This document shows positions 1 to 7,796 of a stretch of DNA of 34,375 bases, piece by piece (the stretch's first letter is position 1; each line of letters starts with the position of its first letter). The notes beneath the pieces are model-generated. The model was not told the origin of the DNA and searched no databases. It saw only the letters and a program-made list of their open reading frames with translations. The translations under genes were made by a program, and so were the position numbers. Origin of the DNA: Solirubrobacterales bacterium (GTDB taxonomy: Bacteria > Actinomycetota > Thermoleophilia > Solirubrobacterales > 70-9); the NCBI GenBank assembly GCA_030835185.1, contig JAUQWL010000006.1, positions 1 to 34,375 of the forward strand, read 5' to 3'.

Positions 1-120
1 CTGAGGGCTGTCCTGACCCGAACCGACGGCCCCTCGCTGAACCAGGCGCTGGCCGACACGGGGCTGATCCTTGGCGTATTCGCGCTGACGGCTTCGATCG
101 GGCTGGTGATCGCAAGCTGA
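1..120 (+). CDS. menA: 1,4-dihydroxy-2-naphthoate polyprenyltransferase, C-terminal fragment (probable)
   Basis: The window opens inside a frame encoding 39 residues before a TGA at 118-120. The fragment has a short polar stretch, then a motif like 'LNQALADTG' followed by one hydrophobic helix (GLILGVFALTASIGLVIA). This resembles the last transmembrane helix of MenA, the membrane enzyme that prenylates 1,4-dihydroxy-2-naphthoate to demethylmenaquinone. The call rests on that resemblance and on menC and menD following directly on the same strand. The 5' end lies outside the window, so the fragment alone is weak evidence. Its stop overlaps a possible CTG start of menC, suggesting one operon. 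Confidence 0.6.
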   Translation: MRAVLTRTDGPSLNQALADTGLILGVFALTASIGLVIAS

Positions 121-140
121 ACCGGATCGCCGCATTCGAA

Positions 141-1163
141 GTGATCCCCTATGCGCTGCCGTTCCGGGAGCCCTACGTGACCGCCCGCGGAAGACTTGAC
201 CGGCGCGAGATGGTGCTGCTTCGAATCCGGACGGCCGACGGCGTGACCGGCCTCGGAGAAGGGGTGCCCCTGTCTCTGCGCGGTGGTGGCACACTGGTCG
301 ATCTGGTCGAAGAGCTGGAGGCCTGGGTTGTGCGGGCGACGGCCGGCGACAACTCACTCGCCGGGATGAGCGGGCCGGCGCGGATCGCTGCCGAGACCGC
401 CCTGACCGATGCCGAGGCCCATCGCCGCGAGGTGCCGATGCACAGGCTGCTCGACCCGGAGTCCACGCCACGCGAGCTGCACTGCAACGCGACGCTCACG
501 GCCGGCAGCCCCGGGCAGGTGCTTGAACAGGCGGAGCGGTGGGCAGCTGATGGTTTTACCGTCTTCAAACTGAAGCTGGGAGCCGGTGACGACGTGGCGC
601 AGGTCCGCGCCGTTCGAGAGGGCCTCGGCCGCGAGGTGGACATCCGGATCGACGCCAATGCGAGCTGGAGACCGGACGAAGCAGCGGCGAAACTGGACGC
701 ACTCGAGCCGTTGGGTATCGAACTGGCCGAACAGCCGGTCGGCGGCCTCGCGGCAATGGCTGCGCTGAGAGCCGGGACCGACGTTCCCCTGGTGGCCGAC
801 GAAGCGGTGAGCAGCGCGGCCGAGGCTGCCGAGGCTGCCGAGGCAGGCGCCTGTGACGCCGTTACGGTGAAGCTGAGCAAGACCGGGACCCTCGATGCTT
901 CACTCGGCAGTCATCTGCCCACCTACCTGTCCAGTGCGCTGGACGGTCCGGTCGGAATCGCGGCGGCGGCACACGCGGCACTCGCCCTCCCCCGCTCCGG
1001 ACCGTTCTCCGATGTCGCCCACGGCCTTGCCACGAGCCGCCTCTTCAGTGAGACGATCGCCGACGAAGGATCGTCGCTGACAGGCCCGTGGCTTTCTCCC
1101 GGGCCGGGACCCGGGCTCGGAGTGACGATCGACGAGGCGGCTCTTCAGAGGCTCCGGCTCTAA
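141..1163 (+). CDS. menC: o-succinylbenzoate synthase (MenC, enolase superfamily)
   Basis: Dehydrates SHCHC to o-succinylbenzoate in menaquinone synthesis; cytoplasmic. Enolase-superfamily signatures are complete: KLK catalytic lysines (K143, K145), metal ligands D171 (RIDAN), E197 (LAEQP) and D220 (VADEA), and the opposing lysine K244 (VTVKLSKTG). From GTG 141 the product is 340 residues. However, the in-frame codons just upstream read NRIAAFEV, which fits the first beta strand normally present in MenC. The only upstream start-like codon near by is CTG at 117, overlapping the menA stop as CTGA. The true start may therefore be 117 (348 residues). It sits between menA and menD, 12 bp before menD, so co-transcription is likely. 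Confidence 0.93.
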   Translation: MIPYALPFREPYVTARGRLDRREMVLLRIRTADGVTGLGEGVPLSLRGGGTLVDLVEELEAWVVRATAGDNSLAGMSGPARIAAETALTDAEAHRREVPMHRLLDPESTPRELHCNATLTAGSPGQVLEQAERWAADGFTVFKLKLGAGDDVAQVRAVREGLGREVDIRIDANASWRPDEAAAKLDALEPLGIELAEQPVGGLAAMAALRAGTDVPLVADEAVSSAAEAAEAAEAGACDAVTVKLSKTGTLDASLGSHLPTYLSSALDGPVGIAAAAHAALALPRSGPFSDVAHGLATSRLFSETIADEGSSLTGPWLSPGPGPGLGVTIDEAALQRLRL

Positions 1164-1175
1164 CCTCCTTACAGC

Positions 1176-2906
1176 TTGGACCCGACGAATACAAACACCG
1201 CTCTCGCGTCAGTCTTCGCCGAGGAGTTGGCCCGATGCGGACTGAAACGGGCGGTTGTATCCCCCGGCTCGCGCTCGACCCCGCTCGCCGTCGCCCTGTT
1301 CCGCCATCCGGAGATCGAAGTGGATGTCGTACTGGACGAGCGCTCGGCAGCCTTCTTCGCCCTCGGTTCCGCCCTCTCCTCGGCAAGCCCGGTCGCGCTG
1401 CTCTGCACCTCAGGCACGGCCGCCGCCAATTATCACCCGGCCGTCGCGGAAGCCGATCTGTCATCAGTGCCGTTGATCGTTCTCACTGCGGATCGTCCGC
1501 CCGAGCTCCGGGACAACGGCTCCGGCCAGGCGATCGACCAGATCAAGCTCTTCGGCGATGCCGTCCGCTGGTTCAGCGAAGTCGGCAGCCACCTGGCCGA
1601 TGACTCCGGTCTGCTTCACATGAGGGCGACTGCCTGCCGGGCCTGGGCCGGCTCCACGGGAGAGCCACGGCCGGGTCCGGTTCACCTCAACTTCCCGCTG
1701 CGGGACCCGCTCGACCCTTCTCCGGTCGAAGGCGCGGTCACCGCCCGCGATCCGCTGGCCGTCGGGGGCCGTCGCGGGGCTCCGCTTACGGAGGTGACCC
1801 GTTCCGGACCATCGCTCGATCCAGAGCAGTTCGAGCGCATCGTCGGCGTCGTGGAATCGGCAGAGCGCCCGATGATCGTCGTCGGGCGGCAGCACGACAC
1901 CGGGCTGCGTCAGCCTGTCGCAGGGCTCGCCAGGAGACTCGGCTGTCCGATTCTCGCCGAGCCGACGTCCCAGCTCCGGCTCGGACCACATGACCGCGGG
2001 TCGGTGATCGCCCGCTACGACCGGATCGCCACGATCCTGCTCGACAAACAGGCCAAGGGTCCGGATCGAGGGGGTCCGGCGTCGACCCTGACACCCGACC
2101 TCGTTCTGAGGCTCGGCGAAACGCCGACATCGAAGAACCTGCGGGTCTGGCTGGCCGGTCTGCGCGGCACCCGGCAGATCGTGATCGATCGTTCGTATGG
2201 CTGGTATGAGCCGAGCCGGATTGCCGATCTGATCGTCCGGGCCGAACCCGTCACCCTGCTGACCGGAATCGAGCAGCGGCTCGGCACCGGGAGCATCGCG
2301 GCAGATCACGGTTTCCGGGATGCCTGGCTGGCCGCCGAAGCCGATGCCGGCGGCGATCGAGCCGCAGGCGGAGACGAACTCACACCCAGACGGATCCATG
2401 AAGAGATCGCCGACTGTTACCGGGACGGCGACCTCGTCTTCACGGCCTCGAGCATGGCTATCCGTGATCAGGAGAGCTTCCTGCCTCCCGGCCCCGCAGA
2501 CGTTCTCTTCCTTTCAAACCGCGGAGCCAACGGAATCGACGGCACGCTCGCATCCGGGACGGGTGCGGCTGTCGCCGTCGGCCGGCCGACGACGGTCATC
2601 ACCGGCGAGCTGGCCTTTCAGCACGACCTGGGCAGTCTCGCCCTGGTCGCGGCATCGCCGGTGGCGGTGAGGGTCGTAGTCGTGAACGACGGTGGCGGGC
2701 GGATCTTCTCCCGTCTCCCCCAGAAGCATTCGCTGACTGCGGAGGAGTTCGAAACTCTGATGAACTCGCCGGGTTCACTCGACATGGCTGCCGCCTCGGC
2801 AATGTTCGGGATTCCCCATTTCGCCGTGTCAGGAGCAGGCGACCTTGCCGAGGCATTGAAGACACCAGGCACGTGCGTCATCGAGATCGCCCTCCGGCCG
2901 GACTGA
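1176..2906 (+). CDS. menD: SEPHCHC synthase (MenD, thiamine-diphosphate enzyme)
   Basis: Adds the succinic-semialdehyde unit from 2-oxoglutarate to isochorismate, the first committed menaquinone step. 576 residues, normal for MenD. The N-terminal block 'SPGSRSTPLAVAL' (about 29-41) and the catalytic Glu in 'LDERSAAFFALG' (E55) are typical. The ThDP/Mg region runs from 'SNRGANGIDG' (about 447) through 'GELAFQHD' (477-484) to 'VNDGGGRIFSRLPQ' (from 503). The start is TTG 1176: it gives the expected N terminus, with no clear Shine-Dalgarno, 12 bp after menC. Oddity: the first metal ligand of the ThDP motif, normally Asp (GDL), is Glu478. The stop is 2 bp from the stop of convergent menF. Confidence 0.96.
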   Translation: MDPTNTNTALASVFAEELARCGLKRAVVSPGSRSTPLAVALFRHPEIEVDVVLDERSAAFFALGSALSSASPVALLCTSGTAAANYHPAVAEADLSSVPLIVLTADRPPELRDNGSGQAIDQIKLFGDAVRWFSEVGSHLADDSGLLHMRATACRAWAGSTGEPRPGPVHLNFPLRDPLDPSPVEGAVTARDPLAVGGRRGAPLTEVTRSGPSLDPEQFERIVGVVESAERPMIVVGRQHDTGLRQPVAGLARRLGCPILAEPTSQLRLGPHDRGSVIARYDRIATILLDKQAKGPDRGGPASTLTPDLVLRLGETPTSKNLRVWLAGLRGTRQIVIDRSYGWYEPSRIADLIVRAEPVTLLTGIEQRLGTGSIAADHGFRDAWLAAEADAGGDRAAGGDELTPRRIHEEIADCYRDGDLVFTASSMAIRDQESFLPPGPADVLFLSNRGANGIDGTLASGTGAAVAVGRPTTVITGELAFQHDLGSLALVAASPVAVRVVVVNDGGGRIFSRLPQKHSLTAEEFETLMNSPGSLDMAAASAMFGIPHFAVSGAGDLAEALKTPGTCVIEIALRPD

Positions 2907-2908
2907 CT

Positions 2909-4315
2909 TCAACCGCTGATCAGAGGCAGGAGCGCACCGAGTTTCATCTCGGTCTCGGCCAGCTCCGAGGCGGGGTCGGAATCCGCAACCACGCCGACCC
3001 CGGCGTACAGGTGGGCCTCCCGGTCACGGAGCAGTGCGCTGCGCAGGGCAACGCAGAACTCGCCATCGCCGGAACCGTCCATCCAGCCGACCGGGCCGGC
3101 ATACCAACCGCGGTCGAGTCCCTCAACTTCATCCATGACGACACTTGCCTTCTTCCAGGGCTCACCTCCGACCGCGGGGGTCGGGTGAAGAACGCCGGCG
3201 AGCTCGATCGCCGTTCTAGGCTGTGCGAGCTGTGCGACGACGGGTGTCGCAAGATGCTGGATGTTGGCAACCTTGATGATCCCTGGTTCTGCGGCCGCTT
3301 CGACCCAGACGCTCAGCCGACCGAGGGCCTTGACGATGCCCGCGACAACCAGCCCCTGCTCCTCCCTGTCTTTGCTGCTGGCGAGCAACTTCTCGGCGAG
3401 ATGGTCATCTACGGCGGGATCCGAACTGCGACGGGTCGATCCGGCCAGGCCTACGGTCGAAACGCTTCTTCCGGCGCATCTGACCAGCAGTTCGGGGCTG
3501 GCTCCGATGAACGCGGCTTCCGGCGTGCCGACGCAGAAGTTGAAACAGGAGGGAAACCCCTCGCGCAGCGCAGCGAAGATGGCAGCAGGATCGTGAGCCG
3601 AACCGGCCCGGACCACGACCTCCCGGGCGAGAACGACCTTTTCGATCTCCCCCGACCGGATGCGCTCTACCGCGGCGGCGACCGAGGCCTCGAACTGCCC
3701 GGGAGTTCGCACGCTCTCGATGCTGGGCCGGTGAGAGGGATGCGGGTCGATCATCGGCAACCCCGAACCCGAGAGAGCGGCCACCCTTGCGTGCAGCCTG
3801 CCCTTGATGGCGGAGACGTCGGCAGACCGGTCGACGATCGCATTCAGGGTCATCGTGGTCCCGGACGGCTCGGCGCTGAAGGAGATCTCAGGGAGAGTCA
3901 TAGAAGCGGGCTCGAACGAGGACCAGTCCGGTCCGGCCGCGCCCCGATCGGAGAACGCGAAACCGCCTACCCAGGTCGGGTCCGTACGGGCTCCATCGAA
4001 GGCGGGATTGATCACTTCGGCCTCGCCGGAGCGGTGGGCACATTCCGCAGCTACCTCCTGGAACCGGTTCCTGCCACGCGAGACGACGGTCTCGACGCTT
4101 CCGAGGGTGGCGATCACGACCCCGCGGTCCGGCTGCTCCCAGCAGAACCACGGCTCGCTGGCCATGCGGGACGCGAAGACGACCGCAACGGGGTCTTCAC
4201 ACTCGATCGGGACGGTGACTGAAGCGACCGTCCTGCCTTTTCGCTCGAAGGCTCTCCCGATCGCCTCGTCCAGCAGGTGAGCGAGTGCGGGTGAATCGAG
4301 AGTGAGGCCAGTCAA
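2909..4315 (-). CDS. menF: isochorismate synthase (MenF/EntC family)
   Basis: Converts chorismate to isochorismate, supplying MenD. 468 residues with the chorismate-binding fold in the C-terminal half: catalytic-base lysine K226 (EKVVLARE), 'GASPELLV' with E275, 'GLAGSTRR' (289-296), 'HPTPAVGG' (377-384), 'YAGPVGW' (405-411) and the Mg-binding acidic block E451/E454 (ELAETEMK). The variable N-terminal half is as long as in MenF. The start is TTG, overlapping the ilvN stop as TTGA, so it is probably translationally coupled. It is the last gene of sqdB-ilvB-ilvN-menF and converges on menD. Anthranilate or salicylate synthase paralogues are alternatives, but the menD neighbour supports isochorismate synthase for menaquinone. 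Confidence 0.92.
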   Translation of the reverse strand: MTGLTLDSPALAHLLDEAIGRAFERKGRTVASVTVPIECEDPVAVVFASRMASEPWFCWEQPDRGVVIATLGSVETVVSRGRNRFQEVAAECAHRSGEAEVINPAFDGARTDPTWVGGFAFSDRGAAGPDWSSFEPASMTLPEISFSAEPSGTTMTLNAIVDRSADVSAIKGRLHARVAALSGSGLPMIDPHPSHRPSIESVRTPGQFEASVAAAVERIRSGEIEKVVLAREVVVRAGSAHDPAAIFAALREGFPSCFNFCVGTPEAAFIGASPELLVRCAGRSVSTVGLAGSTRRSSDPAVDDHLAEKLLASSKDREEQGLVVAGIVKALGRLSVWVEAAAEPGIIKVANIQHLATPVVAQLAQPRTAIELAGVLHPTPAVGGEPWKKASVVMDEVEGLDRGWYAGPVGWMDGSGDGEFCVALRSALLRDREAHLYAGVGVVADSDPASELAETEMKLGALLPLISG

Positions 4316-4851
4316 TCGCCGCCGCGAGCGAGGGCGACTTCGCCGGTGCGCACCATCTCGAGCAGGCCGTGCGGTCGCAGCATGCTCTCGAAGGCTTCGA
4401 TCTTGTCATGTGAACCGGTGACTTCGACTATCAGCGCCCGTCGCGACACGTCCACGATCTTTGCCCGGAATATCTCTGCGAACTGAACGATCTCGGCGCG
4501 GTTTTCCACCGCAGCGGACACCTTGAACAGGGCCATTTCACGAGCGACCGTCTCCTGCGGCTCCATGTCGCGGATCTTGAGCACGTTGACCAGCTTGTGG
4601 AGTTGCTTGGTGACCTGATCGATCGGGTGTACGGCACCGTCGAGCGTGAGTGTGATGCGGGAGATGTTCGGATCGTCAGTCGGCCCCACCGCAAGCGTGT
4701 CGATGTTGAAGCCGCGGCGGGAGAAAAGCCCGGCGACCCGGGCGAGCACGCCCGGACGGTTCTCGACCATGATCGAAAGTACGTGCTTGCGACCTGACAG
4801 CGTGTGACCGACCTGCAGATCTTCCAACCTGACCATCTCGCCGGCGCTCAT
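4312..4851 (-). CDS. ilvN: acetolactate synthase small (regulatory) subunit
   Basis: Regulatory subunit that binds valine and stimulates IlvB in branched-chain amino-acid synthesis. 179 residues: a 22-residue leader, an N-terminal ACT domain ('LSIMVENRPGVLARVAGLFSRRG', about residues 24-46, continuing with 'FNIDTLAVG'), then the C-terminal ALS_ss domain with 'RDMEPQETVAREMALFKV' and a second ACT-like fold ending near 'LRPHGLLEMVRTGEVALARG'. The ATG overlaps the ilvB stop (ATGA) and its own stop overlaps the menF TTG start. The N terminus is about 20 residues longer than in many homologues, but no better start lies near the ACT domain. Confidence 0.96.
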   Translation of the reverse strand: MSAGEMVRLEDLQVGHTLSGRKHVLSIMVENRPGVLARVAGLFSRRGFNIDTLAVGPTDDPNISRITLTLDGAVHPIDQVTKQLHKLVNVLKIRDMEPQETVAREMALFKVSAAVENRAEIVQFAEIFRAKIVDVSRRALIVEVTGSHDKIEAFESMLRPHGLLEMVRTGEVALARGGD

Positions 4852-6530
4852 CAGCCCACCATGTCCCGTGCGGCACTGCCGGCGGGGATCATCGGGTAAC
4901 AGTTCTCCCGGGGACTCACCCTCACGTCGAGAAGAGCCGGGCCGTCATGGTCAAGTGTTGCCTGCATCATCTCTTCGAGGTCGGCGTTGTCCTCACATCT
5001 GAGGCCCTTGGCCCCGAATGCCTCCGAGAGCTTGACCCAGTCCGGGCTCGGTCCGTTGTCGACACCACTGTAGTTCTCCGACCAGAAAAGCTCCTGCCAC
5101 TGGCGGACCATGCCCATGTAGCCGTTGTTCATCAGGAAGACCTTGACCGGGACATCTTCATTCACCGCCGTCGCCAGTTCCTGGACGTTCATGATCAGGC
5201 TGCCGTCGCCGGAGAGGCAGACGACCTGCTCGTCCGGACAGCCTACCTTGGCGCCGATCGCTGCCGGCAGGCCGAATCCCATCGTGCCGAGACCGCCCGA
5301 ATTGATCCACCGGCGCGGCTTGTTGAAGCCGTAGTACTGGGCGGTCCACATCTGGTGCTGGCCTACGTCGGAGGTGACGATCGCGTCGCCGCCAGTGACC
5401 TTGTGCATCGTCTCGATCATGAACTGGGGCTTGATCTCGCCTTCGCTGCCCGGTTCATAGGTCAACGGGTATTCCTCCTGCCAGGCGTTGATCCGGCTCC
5501 ACCAGCCGTCAAGACGAGAGCCGTCCGTCTGGAGCGAGCGGTACTCGCGGGTCAGCTTCGGCAGGACCAGACCGACATCGCCGACGATCGGGATGTGAGC
5601 CGGGATGTTCTTTGAGATCTCGGCCGGATCGATATCGATGTGGATGAACTTGGCGTTGGGGGCGAACTCCGAGAGCTTGCCGGTGATCCGGTCGTCGAAG
5701 CGGGCACCGATCGCGATGATCAGATCGGCTTCGTCCATCGAGTAGTTGGCGGCGCGGATGCCGTGCATGCCGAGCATGCCGAGCCAGTTGGGGTCGTCCG
5801 ACGGAAAAGCACCCAGGCCCATCAGGGTCGAAGTGACCGGGAAGCGATCGCTGGCGCAGAGTTCCCGCAGCTCCGACGAGGCGTTTGCCTTGATCACTCC
5901 ACCTCCGGTGTAGATCACCGGGCGCTTCGCGTTGGCCATCGCCTTGGCGGCGATCCTGATCTGCTTCGAGTTGCCCTCGAGGTTCGGCCGGTAGCCGGGC
6001 AGCTCGACCGCCGCGGTCGGTGGCTCGTACGAGATCTCCTGCCGGGAGAGGTCCTGCGGGACGTCGACCAGGACAGGACCCGGCCGGCCGGTGGAGGCGA
6101 TGTGGAAAGCCTCGTGGATGTACTCGGGAATCTGGGCTCCATCCGTGACCATCATCGAGTGCTTGACGATCGGCAGGGTGATCCCGACGATGTCAGCCTC
6201 CTGGAAGCCGTCGGTGCCGAGCAGGTCCGACCGGACCTGTCCGGTGACGAAGACCACAGGAACCGAGTCCATCATCGCGTCGGCAATCGCCGTGACCAGG
6301 TTGGTCGCACCCGGACCCGACGTGCCGAAAGCGACTCCGGTGCGGCCGGTGGCCCAGGCGTAACCTTCGGCAGCGTGTCCGGCCGCCTGTTCGTGGCGAG
6401 CCTGGACATGGCGCAGGTCTGCTCCGACGATGGCATCGTACGTGGGCAGGTTCGCCCCTCCGGGAATACCGAAAATGTGATCCACGCCCTCGCCTCGGAG
6501 GGCTTCCATCATGGCGTCTGCGGCTCTCAT
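4851..6530 (-). CDS. ilvB: acetolactate synthase large (catalytic) subunit
   Basis: ThDP- and FAD-dependent acetohydroxyacid synthase; condenses pyruvate with pyruvate or 2-oxobutyrate in Val/Leu/Ile synthesis. 559 residues with the three usual domains: Pyr domain starting 'GVDHIFGIPGGANLPTYDAI', catalytic Glu47 (RHEQAAGHAAEGYA); a central domain with 'GARFDDRITGKL'; and a PP domain with 'GFGLPAAIGAK' and the metal motif 'GDGSLIMN' (D442) followed by 'LMNNGYMGMVRQWQ'. The ATG at 6530 is 25 bp after the sqdB stop, and that gap contains a TAGGAT -10-like element, so ilvB may have its own promoter as well as read-through. IlvN follows with ATGA overlap. Confidence 0.97.
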   Translation of the reverse strand: MRAADAMMEALRGEGVDHIFGIPGGANLPTYDAIVGADLRHVQARHEQAAGHAAEGYAWATGRTGVAFGTSGPGATNLVTAIADAMMDSVPVVFVTGQVRSDLLGTDGFQEADIVGITLPIVKHSMMVTDGAQIPEYIHEAFHIASTGRPGPVLVDVPQDLSRQEISYEPPTAAVELPGYRPNLEGNSKQIRIAAKAMANAKRPVIYTGGGVIKANASSELRELCASDRFPVTSTLMGLGAFPSDDPNWLGMLGMHGIRAANYSMDEADLIIAIGARFDDRITGKLSEFAPNAKFIHIDIDPAEISKNIPAHIPIVGDVGLVLPKLTREYRSLQTDGSRLDGWWSRINAWQEEYPLTYEPGSEGEIKPQFMIETMHKVTGGDAIVTSDVGQHQMWTAQYYGFNKPRRWINSGGLGTMGFGLPAAIGAKVGCPDEQVVCLSGDGSLIMNVQELATAVNEDVPVKVFLMNNGYMGMVRQWQELFWSENYSGVDNGPSPDWVKLSEAFGAKGLRCEDNADLEEMMQATLDHDGPALLDVRVSPRENCYPMIPAGSAARDMVG

Positions 6531-6540
6531 CTGACCAGTA

Positions 6541-6546
6541 ATCCTA
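6541..6546 (-). promoter_or_regulatory. possible -10 element for ilvB
   Basis: On the minus strand TAGGAT lies 10 nt before the ilvB ATG, within the 25-bp gap after sqdB. A start about 7 nt downstream would leave only a 3-nt leader. No convincing -35 is seen; it would lie in the end of sqdB. Confidence 0.35.
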
Positions 6547-6555
6547 GCAATGCGG

Positions 6556-7749
6556 TCAGGTTTCCGGACCGACTGCGAGGATGCTTCCTTCGAGCTCGCC
6601 GGGAATCCACTGGGTCCGCGGCGTGATCGCCTTGAAGATCACCCTGTCGCGGTGTGAGTTGATCGTGCCGATCAGCGAGTGAAGCAGTTCGTCACCGAGC
6701 AGATGCGGTTCCAGGCCGAGGTCCAGGAGCTTCTGGTTGCTGGCGTTGTAGTAGTGCTGTTCCAACTCGACGCGCGGGTTCGGGAAATTCTCGATCCGGG
6801 CCTCGTAGCCAAGTTCTCCGGCGCAGCGCTGGACCAGTTCGGCCAGCTCCGACACCGAGAACTGCTCGGTGAACTGGTTGAAGACCCGGTACTCGCCGCG
6901 GTCGGCCGGAGTCAGAGCCGCGAGCTCGACGCAGCGCAGCGTATCCTTGATGTTCAGATAGCCGCGGGTCTGTCCGCCGGCCCCGTAGATGGTGAGCGGA
7001 TGGTCGACGACCGACTGGACACAGAACCGGTTGAGCACGGTGCCGAAAGTCTCGTCGTAGTCGAAACGGGTGGCCAGCCGCGGATCGAGGGCGGTTTCGT
7101 CGGTTTCGATGCCATAAACGACACCCTGGTTCAGGTCTGTAGCCCGCAACCCCCAGATTCTCGTGGCGAAGTGGATGTTGGTCGAATCGTGAACCTTGGA
7201 GCAGTGATAAAGCGAGCCCGGCATCTTCGGGAAAGGCAGAGTGTCCTTGCGGCCGTTGTGCTCGATCTCGATGTAACCCTCTTCGATGTCGATGTTCGGC
7301 GTGCCGTACTCGCCCATCGTTCCGAGCTTGATCAGGTGGGCGTCAGGAACGTATGTCTGCATCGAGAAGAGCAGATTGAGAGTGCCGATGACGTTTGTCC
7401 GCTGGGTTTCGACCGCAGTCTGGCGTGAGCGCATCGAGTAGGGCGCCGAGGGCTGCTCGCCGTAGTGGACTACGACTTCCGGCAGGAACTCGGCGACGGC
7501 CTCGTCGAGGAACTCACCGTCTTCGATCGAGCCGATCCGGGATTCGATCGTCTTGCCGGAAACTTCGTTCCAGGCATCGATCCTTTCACCGAGAGGGAGG
7601 ATCGGCGTCAGCGAGTCAGTTGACTGCTCCAGGTGCCAGCGCCGTCGGGCAAAGTTATCGACAACCGCCACCTCGTGACCACGAGCCGAAAAACGCATCG
7701 CCGTGGGCCAGCCGAGGTAGCCGTCGCCACCGAGAATTAGGATTCGCAT
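6556..7749 (-). CDS. sqdB: UDP-sulfoquinovose synthase (SQD1/SqdB-like)
   Basis: Extended short-chain dehydrogenase/epimerase that converts UDP-glucose and sulfite to UDP-sulfoquinovose. 397 residues: NAD-binding 'GGDGYLG' (7-13), then the SQD1-specific block 'VVHYGEQPSAPYSM' (93-106), the catalytic Thr144 in 'GTMGEYGT' and Tyr181/Lys185 in 'YHCSKVHDS', close to the numbering of plant SQD1, and 'RATDLNQGVVYG' (about 192-203). These blocks separate it from UDP-glucose 4-epimerases. First gene of the minus operon with ilvB, ilvN and menF, and divergent from a glycosyltransferase cluster. The product could feed sulfolipid (SQDG) or a sulfoquinovose-containing glycan, as archaeal Agl3 does; the acceptor is not shown by the sequence. 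Confidence 0.92.
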   Translation of the reverse strand: MRILILGGDGYLGWPTAMRFSARGHEVAVVDNFARRRWHLEQSTDSLTPILPLGERIDAWNEVSGKTIESRIGSIEDGEFLDEAVAEFLPEVVVHYGEQPSAPYSMRSRQTAVETQRTNVIGTLNLLFSMQTYVPDAHLIKLGTMGEYGTPNIDIEEGYIEIEHNGRKDTLPFPKMPGSLYHCSKVHDSTNIHFATRIWGLRATDLNQGVVYGIETDETALDPRLATRFDYDETFGTVLNRFCVQSVVDHPLTIYGAGGQTRGYLNIKDTLRCVELAALTPADRGEYRVFNQFTEQFSVSELAELVQRCAGELGYEARIENFPNPRVELEQHYYNASNQKLLDLGLEPHLLGDELLHSLIGTINSHRDRVIFKAITPRTQWIPGELEGSILAVGPET

Positions 7750-7759
7750 GTGACCATTG

Positions 7760-7765
7760 AGGTTA
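7760..7765 (-). promoter_or_regulatory. possible -10 element for sqdB
   Basis: TAACCT on the minus strand, 10 nt before the sqdB ATG, in the 47-bp divergent gap shared with the glycosyltransferase at 7797. Same spacing as the TAGGAT before ilvB. Weak on its own. Confidence 0.3.
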
Positions 7766-7783
7766 CCGGAACGGTGGGCCTTC

Positions 7784-7789
7784 TAGGAT
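7784..7789 (+). promoter_or_regulatory. -10 element, probable leaderless start for the GT-C gene at 7797
   Basis: TAGGAT ends 7 nt before the GTG at 7797, so the transcript would begin at or next to the start codon. No Shine-Dalgarno is present. No good -35 is visible at 16-19 nt. Confidence 0.5.
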
Positions 7790-7796
7790 CGCCTCC

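Noticed and set aside
1162..1170. AACCTCCTT before menD, identical to the 16S rRNA 3' end
   Set aside because: It is the anti-Shine-Dalgarno sequence on the coding strand, so cannot recruit a ribosome; no minus-strand gene starts there. Chance match.
2873..4222. 449-codon plus-strand frame
   Set aside because: Entirely antisense to menF, whose motifs are unambiguous; composition is Arg/Gly/Asp-rich as expected for a shadow frame.
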